Source: Macrostomum hystrix
Taxonomy: Eukaryota; Platyhelminthes; Macrostomidae
Assembly: GCA_950097015.1 (NCBI GenBank)
Contig: CATNEN010000015.1
Span: 1,099,501 to 1,163,500, forward strand
DNA: 64,000 bases
Direction of reading: 5' to 3'
Shown here one piece after another: positions 38,441-52,120 of the stretch. A program made the translations under genes and the position numbers. Position 1 is the first letter of the stretch. Each line of letters begins with the position of its first letter. Below the pieces are notes generated by a model, which saw only the letters and a list, made by a program, of their open reading frames with translations, did not search any database and was not told where the DNA came from.

Positions 38441-38860
38441 TTTTAAGTGTCTCAGCAAGCGTTGTTCAGCATCAATTATTAATAATTAATAATTAATAAT
38501 TAACAATTATACAGAGGAAGCATGATTTAGCGAGTGAAGAAAGGAATTATCGAGGGCAAAGCATGACTTATCAACAAAATTGTATGATTTGTAGACAGGG
38601 TAGAATCAATATGGAGGTTGGTAGCATTTATTAACGAGCGGAAGTATGAAATAAAGTATGAATTATCAGAAATGTAGAAATAATCAACGGTGTAGCCTGT
38701 TGATTATCGTGGGAAAAGCATAAATTAAGTGGGTGGCATACATTTTTTTCAGCGGAAAGCAAGATTTGTCCAGGGATAGCATGATATAACAAATTGGTAG
38801 CATAAATTATTGAGGGGAAAGCATAGATTATCCAAGAGAAAGCTAGAAATATCGACGATG

Positions 38861-38963
38861 CCACTTTGACAGCCTTCTCAGCCATTCCATTAGACTGCGC
38901 ATAACCTGGAGACGTTCGCGTGTGTCGGAAACGAAACTCAGCAGCAAACTCATGAAACCGTAA
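38861..38963 (-). mobile_element. Ty3/Gypsy-type integrase scrap, inverted copy
   Basis: On the minus strand the frame reads FHEFAAEFRFRHTRTSPGYA then QSNGMAEKAVKVA without a stop, the block containing the catalytic Glu of Ty3-type integrases. It is the less damaged partner of 18000-18105. Degenerate 20-bp units adjoin it at the same end as in the other copy. Confidence 0.75.
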
Positions 38964-39260
38964 TATGGTAGCATGAGAGAGAGAACACTATAGCATGTAC
39001 ACCTAGACTGGTGTACAAACTTGTGCACAAACGCTATACTCATGACAAAAACTGCAGCATTTATATTGTCAAACTGTCACAACTTTGATCATTGTGTTTC
39101 TTTCTTTTCATCTAGCTCCGAAGTACTTTTATTATTTTGCAGAATGCTGTTTGAATTTCAGCATCAGTTTTGTTACTGCTTCTTTTTCTCCTAATCTTTT
39201 ATCATCAACAGTTAAAAAGTAAAGTTCCTAATAATTATTCTTTTATTTATTCGATATATT

Positions 39261-39600
39261 TGGGTTTCAGTGTAGGTTGTAAGCGTTTGTTTTTTAGCTG
39301 ATGTCAAAGCAAATATTTGTTTGTTTCATAATTACTATTCTCGCTATGATAAAAAAAGAAAAAAAGAGAAAATAATAATTATTTTGGTTGGCATTTTTTG
39401 GTTTGAGTATAAGTTGTAAGCGCTTTTGGTTAAATATTTCAAAGCAAATATTTGTTAGTTTCATAGTTGAAAGAATGAAAAAAAGAAAAAAATAATTATT
39501 TTGGTTGGCATTTTTTGGGTTTGAGTTTAACTTGTAAGCGTTTTTGGTTAATTATTTCAAAGCAAATATTTGTTTGCTTTATAATTACTCTTCTTGCTGT
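39261..39600. repeat. Three tandem copies of a ~117-140-bp AT-rich repeat
   Basis: Each copy has gggtttgag or gggtttcag, then ttgtaagcg, aaagcaaatatttgtt, tttcataattac and an A/G-rich end. Starts are near 39261, 39400 and 39517. Confidence 0.75.
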
Positions 39601-40489
39601 GAGAAAGGAATGTACGCTTTTCGAGTGCAGCAGCAAGTCTTCTTCGATACTAAGACTATGGAAAGTTTTCTGAGAATACCTGCAAGCGTTATCAGAATCA
39701 GAAGTGGAAGAAAATATGTGGAGCACAGCTAAAAGCGTTATTGATTACATTTTCGAATTTGTTTCGAGCATTGCTTTAAGCGTTGTTCGATTCGAAATGT
39801 AGACTTTTCGAGCATGTGTAGCTTTTAGCGTTTGTTTCAAAACTAACGAAAAAGTGTTTCAAACATTGCTGCAATCGTTACTAGATTCAAAACTAGGAGA
39901 AAGTGTTTTAATCGGAGCAAATAGCATTATTATATTAAAAACAGAGAGTTTTTCGATCAGGGAAGCAATAATTCTTTACATTTTAAAAGCACAATGATTC
40001 GAATGAAACTTAGGAACATAGCGCTAGATATCAATGGATAGCATGCATAAGATATCAAGAAAATGGCATTCAATTCGTAGAAAAAAAATCTTTAGATATC
40101 TAGGGAATATCTAGATATCTTCCAGTGTAATTCAATCCAAAACTAAATGAAGACTGATCCAGCAGGCGTAGCTGTTAGCGTTATTTTACTTTCAGAATTT
40201 CTCAGTTTTTCATATTTAGCATGTAAATTGCACACAATTTGTGGGGAAAGGCACTACGAGTACGAGCCGTAGATATCTAGGTAATGTCTTGACATCTTGA
40301 AGAGATTGTATGAGATTTCCATGTAACAGCATAATACTTTCAGGGTAATTTTTTAAAGACGATAGAATGATTTATTAAAGAGGGTAGCATAATTTATCAA
40401 ACGGTTACATTGATTAACGGGAAGCATTTAAAGAGGATAGAATGATTTTTTCAGGGGAAGCATGAATTATCGACGGTGTAGCAAAAATT

Positions 40490-41000
40490 ACGGTATCGCA
40501 TCCATTTGCGCTGGAAGCTCACAGTCCCAGTGAGTCGCTACTGAATCTTTACAAAGCCTCTGCCGTCACGCCTGACTAGAAGCACTTCAGCTTCAGAGAT
40601 CGGACCGCAGTGAGAAGAGCAGCACAGCTTGAGGCACTGCTTGAGACTTGAGCAGCTGACTGCTCCCACGGATGGCTTCATGGACAAGCAGCTGATGGCA
40701 GCTGTGTGTCTTGATGGACTTTGTTTTTCTAGTCTGTTGACAATTCCGCATTACTTCGTTATTCTTTTTTCCCCAATGCCAACATCGCTGTATTCTGTAT
40801 CACGGACTACTCATTATCTACTAGTGGTTCTTGTTCTGTATCTGCCACCAATTTCGCGGTTATGGAGTCTGGTCGGCTCCGAAGTGAGGACCAGTATTGA
40901 AGGCTTCTTTTTTGAATACTATATAATAGTGGTAGTCTTCCTAATTCGGACCGGGCACCATTGCTGTCAATGTTTGGACTGACTAGCAGAATCGTCTTGC
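40490..41000. other. Less AT-rich island within the repeat field, no gene supported
   Basis: About 200 bp of balanced composition followed by a hydrophobic frame (40629-40982) that lacks an ATG at its start and has no recognisable domain. It may be part of another decayed element. Confidence 0.3.
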
Positions 41001-42299
41001 AGATTCTAAATTAATTCTCTCTATAAGGTTCCGATCCCAAGTACCCAGTTTCCATAAAAGAATTGCTATTATCGTTATCCTTATTATATTCAAAAGTAAA
41101 CCATTTGAGAATGGCAAAGACCTTATTCTGTTCAAATCCTAACGTTTCTGTTGAGTCTAGCATTAATATTGAAATTAACGCTAACGAATTTTTTCTAGCA
41201 GAGCTGAAATCGTTATCAGGTTAAAAACAAACGAATTTGTTTCGAGGGTACCAAACAGCCTTATTATTTTTTAATTTAGCGTTCTTGAAGCATAGCAGCT
41301 AGCATTATTTGCTCCATATTTTGATACCAGAAGATTTCAACAAATGAAAACATGAAAGTAAAGAATATAGCTCTATAAAATTATTTCAATGGATAGCATC
41401 TGGTATTAGGTAAATAGCATGAGGTTTATGAAGAAAAGCATTATTTTACAGGAGAGGGCATGGGATTTCCAGGGAACAGCATTAATAATAAGTTGTGGAA
41501 GCATAATTTATCCAGTAGGAAGCATTAATTATCAAGAAGTTAACATTAAATAACACTAGAAAAAACAAGATTGTAGCAAATCAGTAGAAAGATTAGGAGA
41601 GTTTGTCGAGAGGAAAGCATTTATTATCGAAAGAAAGGCAAATTTTCGTGAGTAAAAGCGTGATTTATCAAGTGGCTTGCAAAAATCATCGAGGGGTAGC
41701 ACTATTTATCGAAGGGGTTGCATTGTTTATTGTGGGGTAGCACGATATTTTGAGTAATAGTCTATCAGCAGCAGCTAAAGACGTAAGCAAAAGTTGTTTG
41801 TTATTCTTTTTAGTTTTTTGATTTATTAAAGAGGGTAGCATGATTTATCAAACGGTTACATTGATTAACGGGAAGCATGAAATTACGAGGGAAAAGGATG
41901 AATTATCAGGGGAAAGCATAACTTATAGAGAGTACGGCATGAATTTTCGAGGGGGAAGCATGAACTATAAGGGGAAGAATGAATAATAGATAGAAAAGCA
42001 TGACTTATCGAATGGAGCATGAATGGTCGAGTGGGTAGCATAAATTATTGAGGTGGAAGCATCAATTGTCAAGGGGAAGCATGAAATGGCGAGGGAAAAG
42101 TGAATTTTCGAAGGGAAAGCATGACTTTTCGAGGCGACGCATGAAATACCGACTAAATAGCATCAATTTTTTAGCGCTAGCATGGTTTATCAAGTAGTAG
42201 CTAAATTATCGTGAAAATAAAATTATTTTTTTCATAAAAATTAGGCATAGTCCTAATTTTGGGTGTAGCAAAACTTATCGAGGGGAGAGCATGACTTAT

Positions 42300-45200
42300 T
42301 AAAAGGGAAGCATGTATTGTCAAGGGGAAGCATGAATTGTCAATGGGAAGCATGGATTGTCGAGGGAAAGCATGGATTCTCAAGGAGAAGCATGGATTGT
42401 CAAGGGGAAGCATGGATTGTCAAGGGGAAGCATGAATTGCCAAGGGGAAGCATGGATTGTCAAGGGGAAGCATGGATTGTCAAGGGGAAGCATGGATTGT
42501 CAAGGGGCAGCATTAATTGTCAAGGGGAAGCATGGATTGTCAAGGGGAAGCATAGATTGTCAAGGGGAAGCATGGATTGTCAAGGGGAAGCATGAATTGT
42601 CAAGGAGAAGCATGAATTGTCAATGGGAAGCATGGATTGTCGAGGGAAAGCATGGATTCTCAAGGAGAAGCATGGATTGTCAAGGGAAAGCATGGATTGT
42701 CAAGGGGAAGCATGAATTGCCAAGGGGAAGCATGGATTGTCAAGGGGAAGCATGGATTGTCAAGGGGAAGCATGGATTGTCAAGGGGAAGCATGGATTGT
42801 CAAGGGGCAGCATTAATTGTCAAGAGGAAGCATGGATTGTCAAGGGGAAGCATGGATTGTCAAGGGGAAGCATGAATTGTCAAGGAGAAGCATGAATTGT
42901 CAATGGGAAGCATGGATTGTCGAGGGAAAGCATGGATTCTCAAGGAGAAGCATGGATTGTCAAGGGGAAGCATGGATTGTGAAGGGGAAGCATGGATTGA
43001 CAAGGGGAAGCATGGATTGTCAAGGGAAGGCATGGATTGTCAAGGGGAAGCATGGATTGTCAAGGGGAAGCATGGATTGTCAAGGGGAAGCATGGATTGT
43101 CAAGGGAAAGCATTATTTGTCAAGGGGAAGCATGGATTGTCAAGGGGAAGCATGGATTGTCAAGGGAAAGCATTAATTGTCAAGGGGAAGCATGGATTGT
43201 CAAGGGGAAGAATGGATTGTCAAGGAGAAGCATGGATTGTCAAGGGGAAGCATGGATTGTCAAGGGAAAGCATTAATTGTCAAAGGGAAGCATGGATTGT
43301 CAAGGGGAAGCATGGATTGTCAAGGGAAAGCATTAATTGTCAAGGGGAAGCATGGATTGTCAAGGGGAAGCATGGATTGTCAAGGGGAAGCATGGATTGT
43401 GAAGGGAAAGCATGGATTGTCAAGGAGAAGCATGGATTGTCAAGGGGAAGCATGGATTGTCAAGGGGAAGCATGGATTGTCAAGGGGAAGCATGGATTGT
43501 CAAGGGGAAGCATGGATTGTCAAGGGGCAGCATTAATTGTCAAGGGGAAGCATGGATTGTGAAGGGGAAGCATGGATTGTCAAGGGGAAGCATGGATTGT
43601 CAAGGGGCAGCATTAATTGTCAAGGGGAAGCATGGATTGTCAAGGGGAAGCATGGATTGTCAAGGGGAAGCATGGATTGTCAAGGGAAAGCATTAATTGT
43701 CGAGGGGAAGCATGGATTGTCAAGGGGAAGCATGGATTGTCAAGTGGCAGCATTAATTGTCAAGGGGAAGCATGGATTGTCAAGGGAAAGCATGAATTGT
43801 CAAGGGGAAGCATGGATTGTCAAGGGGAAGCATGGATTGTCAAGGGGAAGCATGGATTGTCAAGGGGAAGCATGGATTGTCAAGGGGAAGCATGGATTGT
43901 CAAGGGGAAGCATGGATTGTCAAGGGGAAGCATGGATTGTCAAGGGGAAGCATGGATTGTCAAGGGGCAGCATTAATTGTCAAGGGGAAGCATGGATTGT
44001 GAAGGGGAAGCATGGATTGTCAAGGGGAAGCATGGATTGTCAAGGGAAGGCATGGATTGTCAAGGGGAAGCATGGATTGTCAAGGGGAAGCATGGATTGT
44101 CAAGGGGAAGCATGGATTGTCAAGGGGAAGCATGGATTGTCAAGGGGAAGCATGGTTTGTCAAGGGGAAGCATGGATTGTCAAGGGAAAGCATGAATTGT
44201 CAAGGGGAAGCATTAATTGTCAAGGGGAAGCATGGATTGTCAAGGGGAAGCATGGATTGTCAAGGGGAAGCATGGATTGTCAAGGGAAAGCATTAATTGT
44301 CAAGGGGAAGCATGGATTGTCAAGGGGAAGCATGGATCGTCAAGGGGAAGCATGGATTGTATAGGGGAAGCATGGATTGTCAAGGGGAAGCATGGATTGT
44401 CAAGGGAAAGCATTAATTGTCAAGGGGAAGCATGGATTGTCAAGGGGAAGCATGGATTGTCAAGGGGCAGCATTAATTGTCAAGGGGAAGCATGGATTGT
44501 CAAGGGGAAGCATAGATTGTCAAGGGGAAGCATGGATTGTCAAGGGGAAGCATGAATTGTCAAGGAGAAGCATGAATTGTCAATGGGAAGCATGGATTGT
44601 CGAGGGAAAGCATGGATTCTCAAGGAGAAGCATGGATTGTCAAGGGAAAGCATGGATTGTCAAGGGGAAGCATGAATTGCCAAGGGGAAGCATGGATTGT
44701 CAAGGGGAAGCATGGATTGTCAAGGGGAAGCATGGATTGTCAAGGGGAAGCATGGATTGTCAAGGGGCAGCATTAATTGTCAAGAGGAAGCATGGATTGT
44801 CAAGGGGAAGCATGGATTGTCAAGGGGAAGCATGAATTGTCAAGGAGAAGCATGAATTGTCAATGGGAAGCATGGATTGTCGAGGGAAAGCATGGATTCT
44901 CAAGGAGAAGCATGGATTGTCAAGGGGAAGCATGGATTGTGAAGGGGAAGCATGGATTGACAAGGGGAAGCATGGATTGTCAAGGGAAGGCATGGATTGT
45001 CAAGGGGAAGCATGGATTGTCAAGGGGAAGCATGGATTGTCAAGGGGAAGCATGGATTGTCAAGGGAAAGCATTATTTGTCAAGGGGAAGCATGGATTGT
45101 CAAGGGGAAGCATGGATTGTCAAGGGAAAGCATTAATTGTCAAGGGGAAGCATGGATTGTCAAGGGGAAGAATGGATTGTCAAGGAGAAGCATGGATTGT

Positions 45201-48200
45201 CAAGGGGAAGCATGGATTGTCAAGGGAAAGCATTAATTGTCAAAGGGAAGCATGGATTGTCAAGGGGAAGCATGGATTGTCAAGGGAAAGCATTAATTGT
45301 CAAGGGGAAGCATGGATTGTCAAGGGGAAGCATGGATTGTCAAGGGGAAGCATGGATTGTGAAGGGAAAGCATGGATTGTCAAGGAGAAGCATGGATTGT
45401 CAAGGGGAAGCATGGATTGTCAAGGGGAAGCATGGATTGTCAAGGGGAAGCATGGATTGTCAAGGGGAAGCATGGATTGTCAAGGGGCAGCATTAATTGT
45501 CAAGGGGAAGCATGGATTGTGAAGGGGAAGCATGGATTGTCAAGGGGAAGCATGGATTGTCAAGGGGCAGCATTAATTGTCAAGGGGAAGCATGGATTGT
45601 CAAGGGGAAGCATGGATTGTCAAGGGGAAGCATGGATTGTCAAGGGAAAGCATTAATTGTCGAGGGGAAGCATGGATTGTCAAGGGGAAGCATGGATTGT
45701 CAAGTGGCAGCATTAATTGTCAAGGGGAAGCATGGATTGTCAAGGGAAAGCATGAATTGTCAAGGGGAAGCATGGATTGTCAAGGGGAAGCATGGATTGT
45801 CAAGGGGAAGCATGGATTGTCAAGGGGAAGCATGGATTGTCAAGGGGAAGCATGGATTGTCAAGGGGAAGCATGGATTGTCAAGGGGAAGCATGGATTGT
45901 CAAGGGGCAGCATTAATTGTCAAGGGGAAGCATGGATTGTGAAGGGGAAGCATGGATTGTCAAGGGGAAGCATGGATTGTCAAGGGAAGGCATGGATTGT
46001 CAAGGGGAAGCATGGATTGTCAAGGGGAAGCATGGATTGTCAAGGGGAAGCATGGATTGTCAAGGGGAAGCATTAATTGTCAAGGGGAAGCATGGTTTGT
46101 CAAGGGGAAGCATGGATTGTCAAGGGAAAGCATGAATTGTCAAGGGGAAGCATTAATTGTCAAGGGGAAGCATGGATTGTCAAGGGGAAGCATGGATTGT
46201 CAAGGGGAAGCATGGATTGTCAAGGGAAAGCATTAATTGTCAAGGGGAAGCATGGATTGTCAAGGGGAAGCATGGATCGTCAAGGGGAAGCATGGATTGT
46301 ATAGGGGAAGCATGGATTGTCAAGGGGAAGCATGGATTGTCAAGGGAAAGCATTAATTGTCAAGGGGAAGCATGGATTGACAAGGGGAAGCATGGATTGT
46401 CAAAGGGAAGCATGGATTGTCAAGGGAAAGCATTAATTGTCAAGGGGAAGCAGGGATTGTCAAGGGGCAGCATTAATTGTCAAGGGGAAGCATGGATTGT
46501 CAAGGGAAGCATGGATTGTCAAGGGGCAGCATTAATTGTCAACGGGAAGCATGGATTGTCAAGGGGAAGCATGGATTGTCAAGGGAAAGCATTAATTGTC
46601 AAGGGGAAGCATGGATTGTCAAGGGGAAGCATGGATTGTCAAGGGGAAGCATGGATTGTCAAGGGGAAGCATGAATTGTCAAGGAGAAGCATGAATTGTC
46701 AATGGGAAGCATGGATTGTCGAGGGAAAGCATGGATTCTCAAGGAGAAGCATGGATTGTCAAGGGAAAGCATGGATTCTCAAGGAGAAGCATGGATTGTC
46801 AAGGGCAAGCATGGATTGTCAAGGGGAAGCATGAATTGCCAAGGGGAAGCATGGATTGTCAAGGGGAAGCATGGATTGTCAAGGGGAAGCATGGATTGTC
46901 AAGGGGAAGCATGGATTGTCAAGGGGCAGCATTAATTGTCAAGGGGAAGCATGGATTGTCAAGGGGAAGCATGGATTGTCAAGGGGAAGCATGAATTGTC
47001 AAGGAGAAGCATGAATTGTCAATGGGAAGCATGGATTGTCGAGGGAAAGCATGGATTCTCAAGGAGAAGCATGGATTGTCAAGGGGAAGCATGGATTGTC
47101 AAGGGGAAGCATGAATTGCCAAGGGGAAGCATGGATTGTCAAGGGGAAGCATGGATTGTCAAGAGGAAGCATGGATTGTCAAGGGGAAGCATGGATTGTC
47201 AAGGGGCAGCATTAATTGTCAAGGGGAAGCATGGATTGTCAAGGGGAAGCATGGATTGTCAAGGGGAAGCATGGATTGTCAAGGGGAAGCATGGATTGTC
47301 AAGGGGCAGCATTATTTGTCAAGGGGAAGCATGGATTGTGAAGGGGAAGCATAAATTGACAAGGGGAAGCATGGATTGTCAAGGGAAGGCATGGATTGTC
47401 AAGGGGAAGCATGGATTGTCAAGGGGAAGCATGGATTGTCAAGGGGAAGCATGGATTGTCAAGGGAAAGCATTATTTGTCAAGGGGAAGCATGGATTGTC
47501 AAGGGGAAGCATGGATTGTCAAGGGGAAGCATTAATTGTCAAGGGGAAGCATGGATTGTCAAGGGGAAGCATGGATTGTCAAGGGGAAGCATGGATTGTC
47601 AAGGGAAAGCATTAATTGTCAAGGGGAAGCATGGATTGTCAAGGGGAAGCATGGATTGTCAAGGAGAAGCATGGATTGTCAAGGGGAAGCATGGATTGTC
47701 AAGGGAAAGCATTAATTGTCAAAGGGAAGCATGGATTGTCAAGGGGAAGCATGGATTGTCAAGGGAAAGCATGGATTGTCAAGGGGAAGCATGGATTGTC
47801 AAGGGGAAGCATGGATTGTCAAGGGGAAGCATGGATTGTCAAGGGGAAGCATGGATTGTCAAGGGGAAGCATGGATTGTCAAGGAGAAGCATGGATTGTC
47901 AAGGGGAAGCATGGATTGTCAAGGGGAAGCATGGATTGTCAAGGGGAAGCATGGATTGTCAAGGGGAAGCATGGATTGTCAAGGGGCAGCATTCATTGTC
48001 AAGGGGAAGCATGGATTGTGAAGGGGAAGCATGGATTGTCAAGGGGAAGCATGGATTGTCAAGGGGCAGCATTAATTGTCAAGGGGAAGCATGGATTGTC
48101 AAGAGGAAGCATGGATTGTCAAGGGGAAGCATGGATTGTCAAGGGAAAGCATTAATTGGCGAGGGGAAGCATGGATTGTCAAGGGGAAGCATGGATTGTC

Positions 48201-51200
48201 AAGTGGCAGCATTAATTGTCAAGGGGAAGCATGGATTGTCAAGGGAAAGCATGAATTGTCAAGGGGAAGCATGGATTGTCAAGGGGAAGCATGGATTGTC
48301 AAGGGGAAGCATGGATTGTCAAGGGGAAGCATGGATTGTCAAGGGAAGGCATGGATTGTCAAGGGGAAGCATGGATTGTCAAGGGGAAGCATGGATTGTC
48401 AAGGGGAAGCATGGATTGTCAAGGGAAAGCATTAATTGTCAAGGGGAAGCATGGTTTGTCAAGGGGAAGCATGGATTGTCAAGGGAAAGCATTAATTGTC
48501 AAGGGGAAGCAGGGATTGTCAAGGGGCAGCATTAATTGTCAAGGGGAAGCATGGATTGTCAAGGGAAGCATGGATTGTCAAGGGGCAGCATTAATTGTCA
48601 ACGGGAAGCATGGATTGTCAAGGGGAAGCATGGATTGTCAAGGGAAAGCATTAATTGTCAAGGGGAAGCATGGATTGTCAAGGGGAAGCATGGATTGTCA
48701 AGGGGAAGCATGGATTGTCAAGGGGAAGCATGAATTGTCAAGGAGAAGCATGAATTGTCAATGGGAAGCATGGATTGTCGAGGGAAAGCATGGATTCTCA
48801 AGGAGAAGCATGGATTGTCAAGGGAAAGCATGGATTCTCAAGGAGAAGCATGGATTGTCAAGGGGAAGCATGGATTGTCAAGGGGAAGCATGAATTGCCA
48901 AGGGGAAGCATGGATTGTCAAGGGGAAGCATGGATTGTCAAGGGGAAGCATGGATTGTCAAGGGGAAGCATGGATTGTCAAGGGAAAGCATGGATTGTCA
49001 AGGGGAAGCATGGATTGTCAAGGGGAAGCATGGATTGTCAAGGGGAAGCATGGATTGTCAAGGGGAAGCATGGATTGTCAAGGAGAAGCATGGATTGTCA
49101 AGGGGAAGCATGGATTGTCAAGGGGAAGCATGGATTGTCAAGGGGAAGCATGGATTGTCAAGGGGAAGCATGGATTGTCAAGGGGAAGCATGAATTGCCA
49201 AGGGGAAGCATGGATTGTCAAGGGGAAGCATGGATTGTCAAGGGGAAGCATGGATTGTCAAGGGGAAGCATGGATTGTCAAGGAGAAGCATGGATTGTCA
49301 AGGGGAAGCATGGATTGTCAAGGGAAAGCATTAATTGTCAAAGGGAAGCATGGATTGTCAAGGGGAAGCATGGATTGTCAAGGGGAAGCATGGATTGTCA
49401 AGGGAAGCATGGATTGTCAAGGGGCAGCATTAATTGTCAACGGGAAGCATGGATTGTCAAGGGGAAGCATGGATTGTCAAGGGGAAGCATAGATTGTCAA
49501 GGGGAAGCATGGATTGTCAAGGGGAAGCATGGATTGTCAAGGGGAAGCATGGATTGTCAAGGGGAAGCATGGATTGTCAAGGGAAAGCATAGATTGTCAA
49601 GGGGTAGCATCGATTGTCAAGGGGCAGCATTCATTGTCAAGGGGCAGCATTAATTGTCAAGGGGAAGCATTAATTGTCAAGGGGAAGCATGGATTGTCAA
49701 GGGGAAGCATGGATTGTCAAGGGGAAGCATGGATTGTCAAGGGGAAGCATTAATTGTCAAGGGGAAGCATTAAATGTCAACGGGAAGCATGGATTGTCAA
49801 GGGGAAGCATGGATTGTCAAGGGGAAGCATGGATTGTCAAGGGGAAGCATGAATTGCCAAGGGGAAGCATGGATTGTCAAGGGGAAGCATGGATTGTCAA
49901 GGGGAAGCATGGATTGTCAAGGGGAAGCATGGATTGTATAGGGGAAGCATGGATTGTCAAGGGGAAGCATGGATTGTCAAGGGAAAGCATTAATTGTCAA
50001 GGGGAAGCATGGATTGACAAGGGGAAGCATGGATTGTCAAAGGGAAGCATGGATTGTCAAGGGAAAGCATTAATTGTCAAGGGGAAGCAGGGGTTGTCAA
50101 GGGGCAGCATTAATTGTCAACGGAAAGCATGGATTGTCAAGGGAAGCATGGATTGTCAAGGGGCAGCATTAATTGTCAACGGGAAGCATGGATTGTCAAG
50201 GGGAAGCATGGATTGTCAAGGGGAAGCATGGATTGTCGAGGGGAAGCATGGATTGTCAAGGGAAGGCATGGATTGTCAAGGGGAAGCATGAATTGTCAAG
50301 GGGAAGCATGGATTGTCAAGGGGAAGCATGGATTGTCAAGGGAAAGCATTAATTGTCAAGGGGAAGCATGGTTTGTCAAGGGGAAGCATGGATTGTCAAG
50401 GGAAAGCATTAATTGTCAGGGGGAAGCATGGATTGTCAAGGGGAAGCATGGATTGTCAAGGGGAAGCATGGATTGTCAAGGGGAAGCATTAATTGTCAAG
50501 GGGAAGCATGGATTGTCAAGGGGAAGCATGGATTGTCAAGGGGAAGCATGGATTGTCAAGGGGAAGCATGGATTGTCAAGGGGAAGCATTAATTGTCAAG
50601 GGGAAGCATGGATTGTCAAGGGGAAGCATGGATTGTCAAGGGGAAGCATGGATTGTCAAGGGAAGCATGGATTGTCAAGGGGCAGCATTAATTGTCAACG
50701 GGAAGCATGGATTGTCAAGGGGAAGCATGGATTGTCAAGGGGAAGCATAGATTGTCAAGGGGAAGCATGGATTGTCAAGGGGAAGCATGGATTGTCAAGG
50801 GGAAGCATGGATTGTCAAGGGGAAGCATGGATTGTCAAGGGAAAGCATAGATTGTCAAGGGGTAGCATCGATTGTCAAGGGGCAGCATTCATTGTCAAGG
50901 GGCAGCATTAATTGTCAAGGGGAAGCATTAATTGTCAAGGGGAAGCATGGATTGTCAAGGGGAAGCATGGATTGTCAAGGGGAAGCATGGATTGTCAAGG
51001 GGAAGCATTAATTGTCAAGGGGAAGCATTAAATGTCAACGGGAAGCATGGATTGTCAAGGGGAAGCATGGATTGTCAAGGGGAAGCATGGATTGTCAAGG
51101 GGAAGCATGAATTGCCAAGGGGAAGCATGGATTGTCAAGGGGAAGCATGGATTGTCAAGGGGAAGCATGGATTGTCAAGGGGAAGCATGGATTGTATAGG

Positions 51201-52120
51201 GGAAGCATGGATTGTCAAGGGGAAGCATGGATTGTCAAGGGAAAGCATTAATTGTCAAGGGGAAGCATGGATTGACAAGGGGAAGCATGGATTGTCAAAG
51301 GGAAGCATGGATTGTCAAGGGAAAGCATTAATTGTCAAGGGGAAGCAGGGGTTGTCAAGGGGCAGCATTAATTGTCAACGGAAAGCATGGATTGTCAAGG
51401 GAAGCATGGATTGTCAAGGGGCAGCATTAATTGTCAACGGGAAGCATGGATTGTCAAGGGGAAGCATGGATTGTCAAGGGGAAGCATGGATTGTCGAGGG
51501 GAAGCATGGATTGTCAAGGGAAGGCATGGATTGTCAAGGGGAAGCATGAATTGTCAAGGGGAAGCATGGATTGTCAAGGGGAAGCATGGATTGTCAAGGG
51601 AAAGCATTAATTGTCAAGGGGAAGCATGGTTTGTCAAGGGGAAGCATGGATTGTCAAGGGAAAGCATTAATTGTCAGGGGGAAGCATGGATTGTCAAGGG
51701 GAAGCATGGATTGTCAAGGGGAAGCATGGATTGTCAAGGGGAAGCATTAATTGTCAAGGGGAAGCATGGATTGTCAAGGGGAAGCATGGATTGTCAAGGG
51801 GAAGCATGGATTGTCAAGGGGAAGCATGGATTGTCAAGGGGAAGCATTAATTGTCAAGGGGAAGCATGGATTGTCAAGGGGAAGCATGGATTGTCAAGGG
51901 GTAGCATGGATTGTCAAGGGGCAGCATTAATTGTCAAGGGGCAGCATTAATTGTCAAGGGGAAGCATTAATTGTCAAGGGGAAGCATTAATTGTCAAGGG
52001 GAAGCATGAATTGTCAAGGGGAAGCATGGATTGTCAAGGGGAAGCATGGATTGTCAAGGGGAAGCATTAATTGTCAAGGGCGAGCAAGGATTGTCAAGGG
52101 GAAGCATGGATTGCCAAGGG
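42300..52120. repeat. 20-bp satellite array, ~9.8 kb
   Basis: About 490 tandem units of attgtcaaggggaagcatgg. Common variants are taattgtc, gggcagcat, gggaaagcat and ggattctc. A few 19-bp units (near 46505, 48565, 49405, 50140 and 50665) shift the register. Larger duplicated blocks of about 1960, 2059 and 1258 bp are superimposed. The unit lacks stop codons in all three frames on this strand, so it makes long false reading frames of a 20-residue repeat. Confidence 0.98.

Larger units (their letters stand above)
38440..42300. repeat. Degenerate ~20-bp repeat field (decayed relatives of the 20-bp satellite)
   Basis: AT-rich DNA in which units of the kind ggaagcatgaattatcgagg recur every 18-25 bp with many substitutions and gaps. 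A block of about 65 bp (gatttattaaagagggtagc to gattaacgggaagcat) occurs at about 40368 and 41819. Order improves toward 42.3 kb, where the clean 20-bp array begins. No gene is supported except repeat scraps. Confidence 0.8.

Noticed and set aside
40629-40982. 117-codon hydrophobic frame
   Set aside because: It lacks an ATG at its start, has no domain, and lies in a field of decayed repeats.
42300-52120. Dozens of overlapping open frames encoding a 20-residue repeat protein
   Set aside because: They arise only because the 20-bp unit lacks stops in every frame. All three frames give the same peptide, there is no initiation context or splice evidence, and variants hit all codon positions equally.
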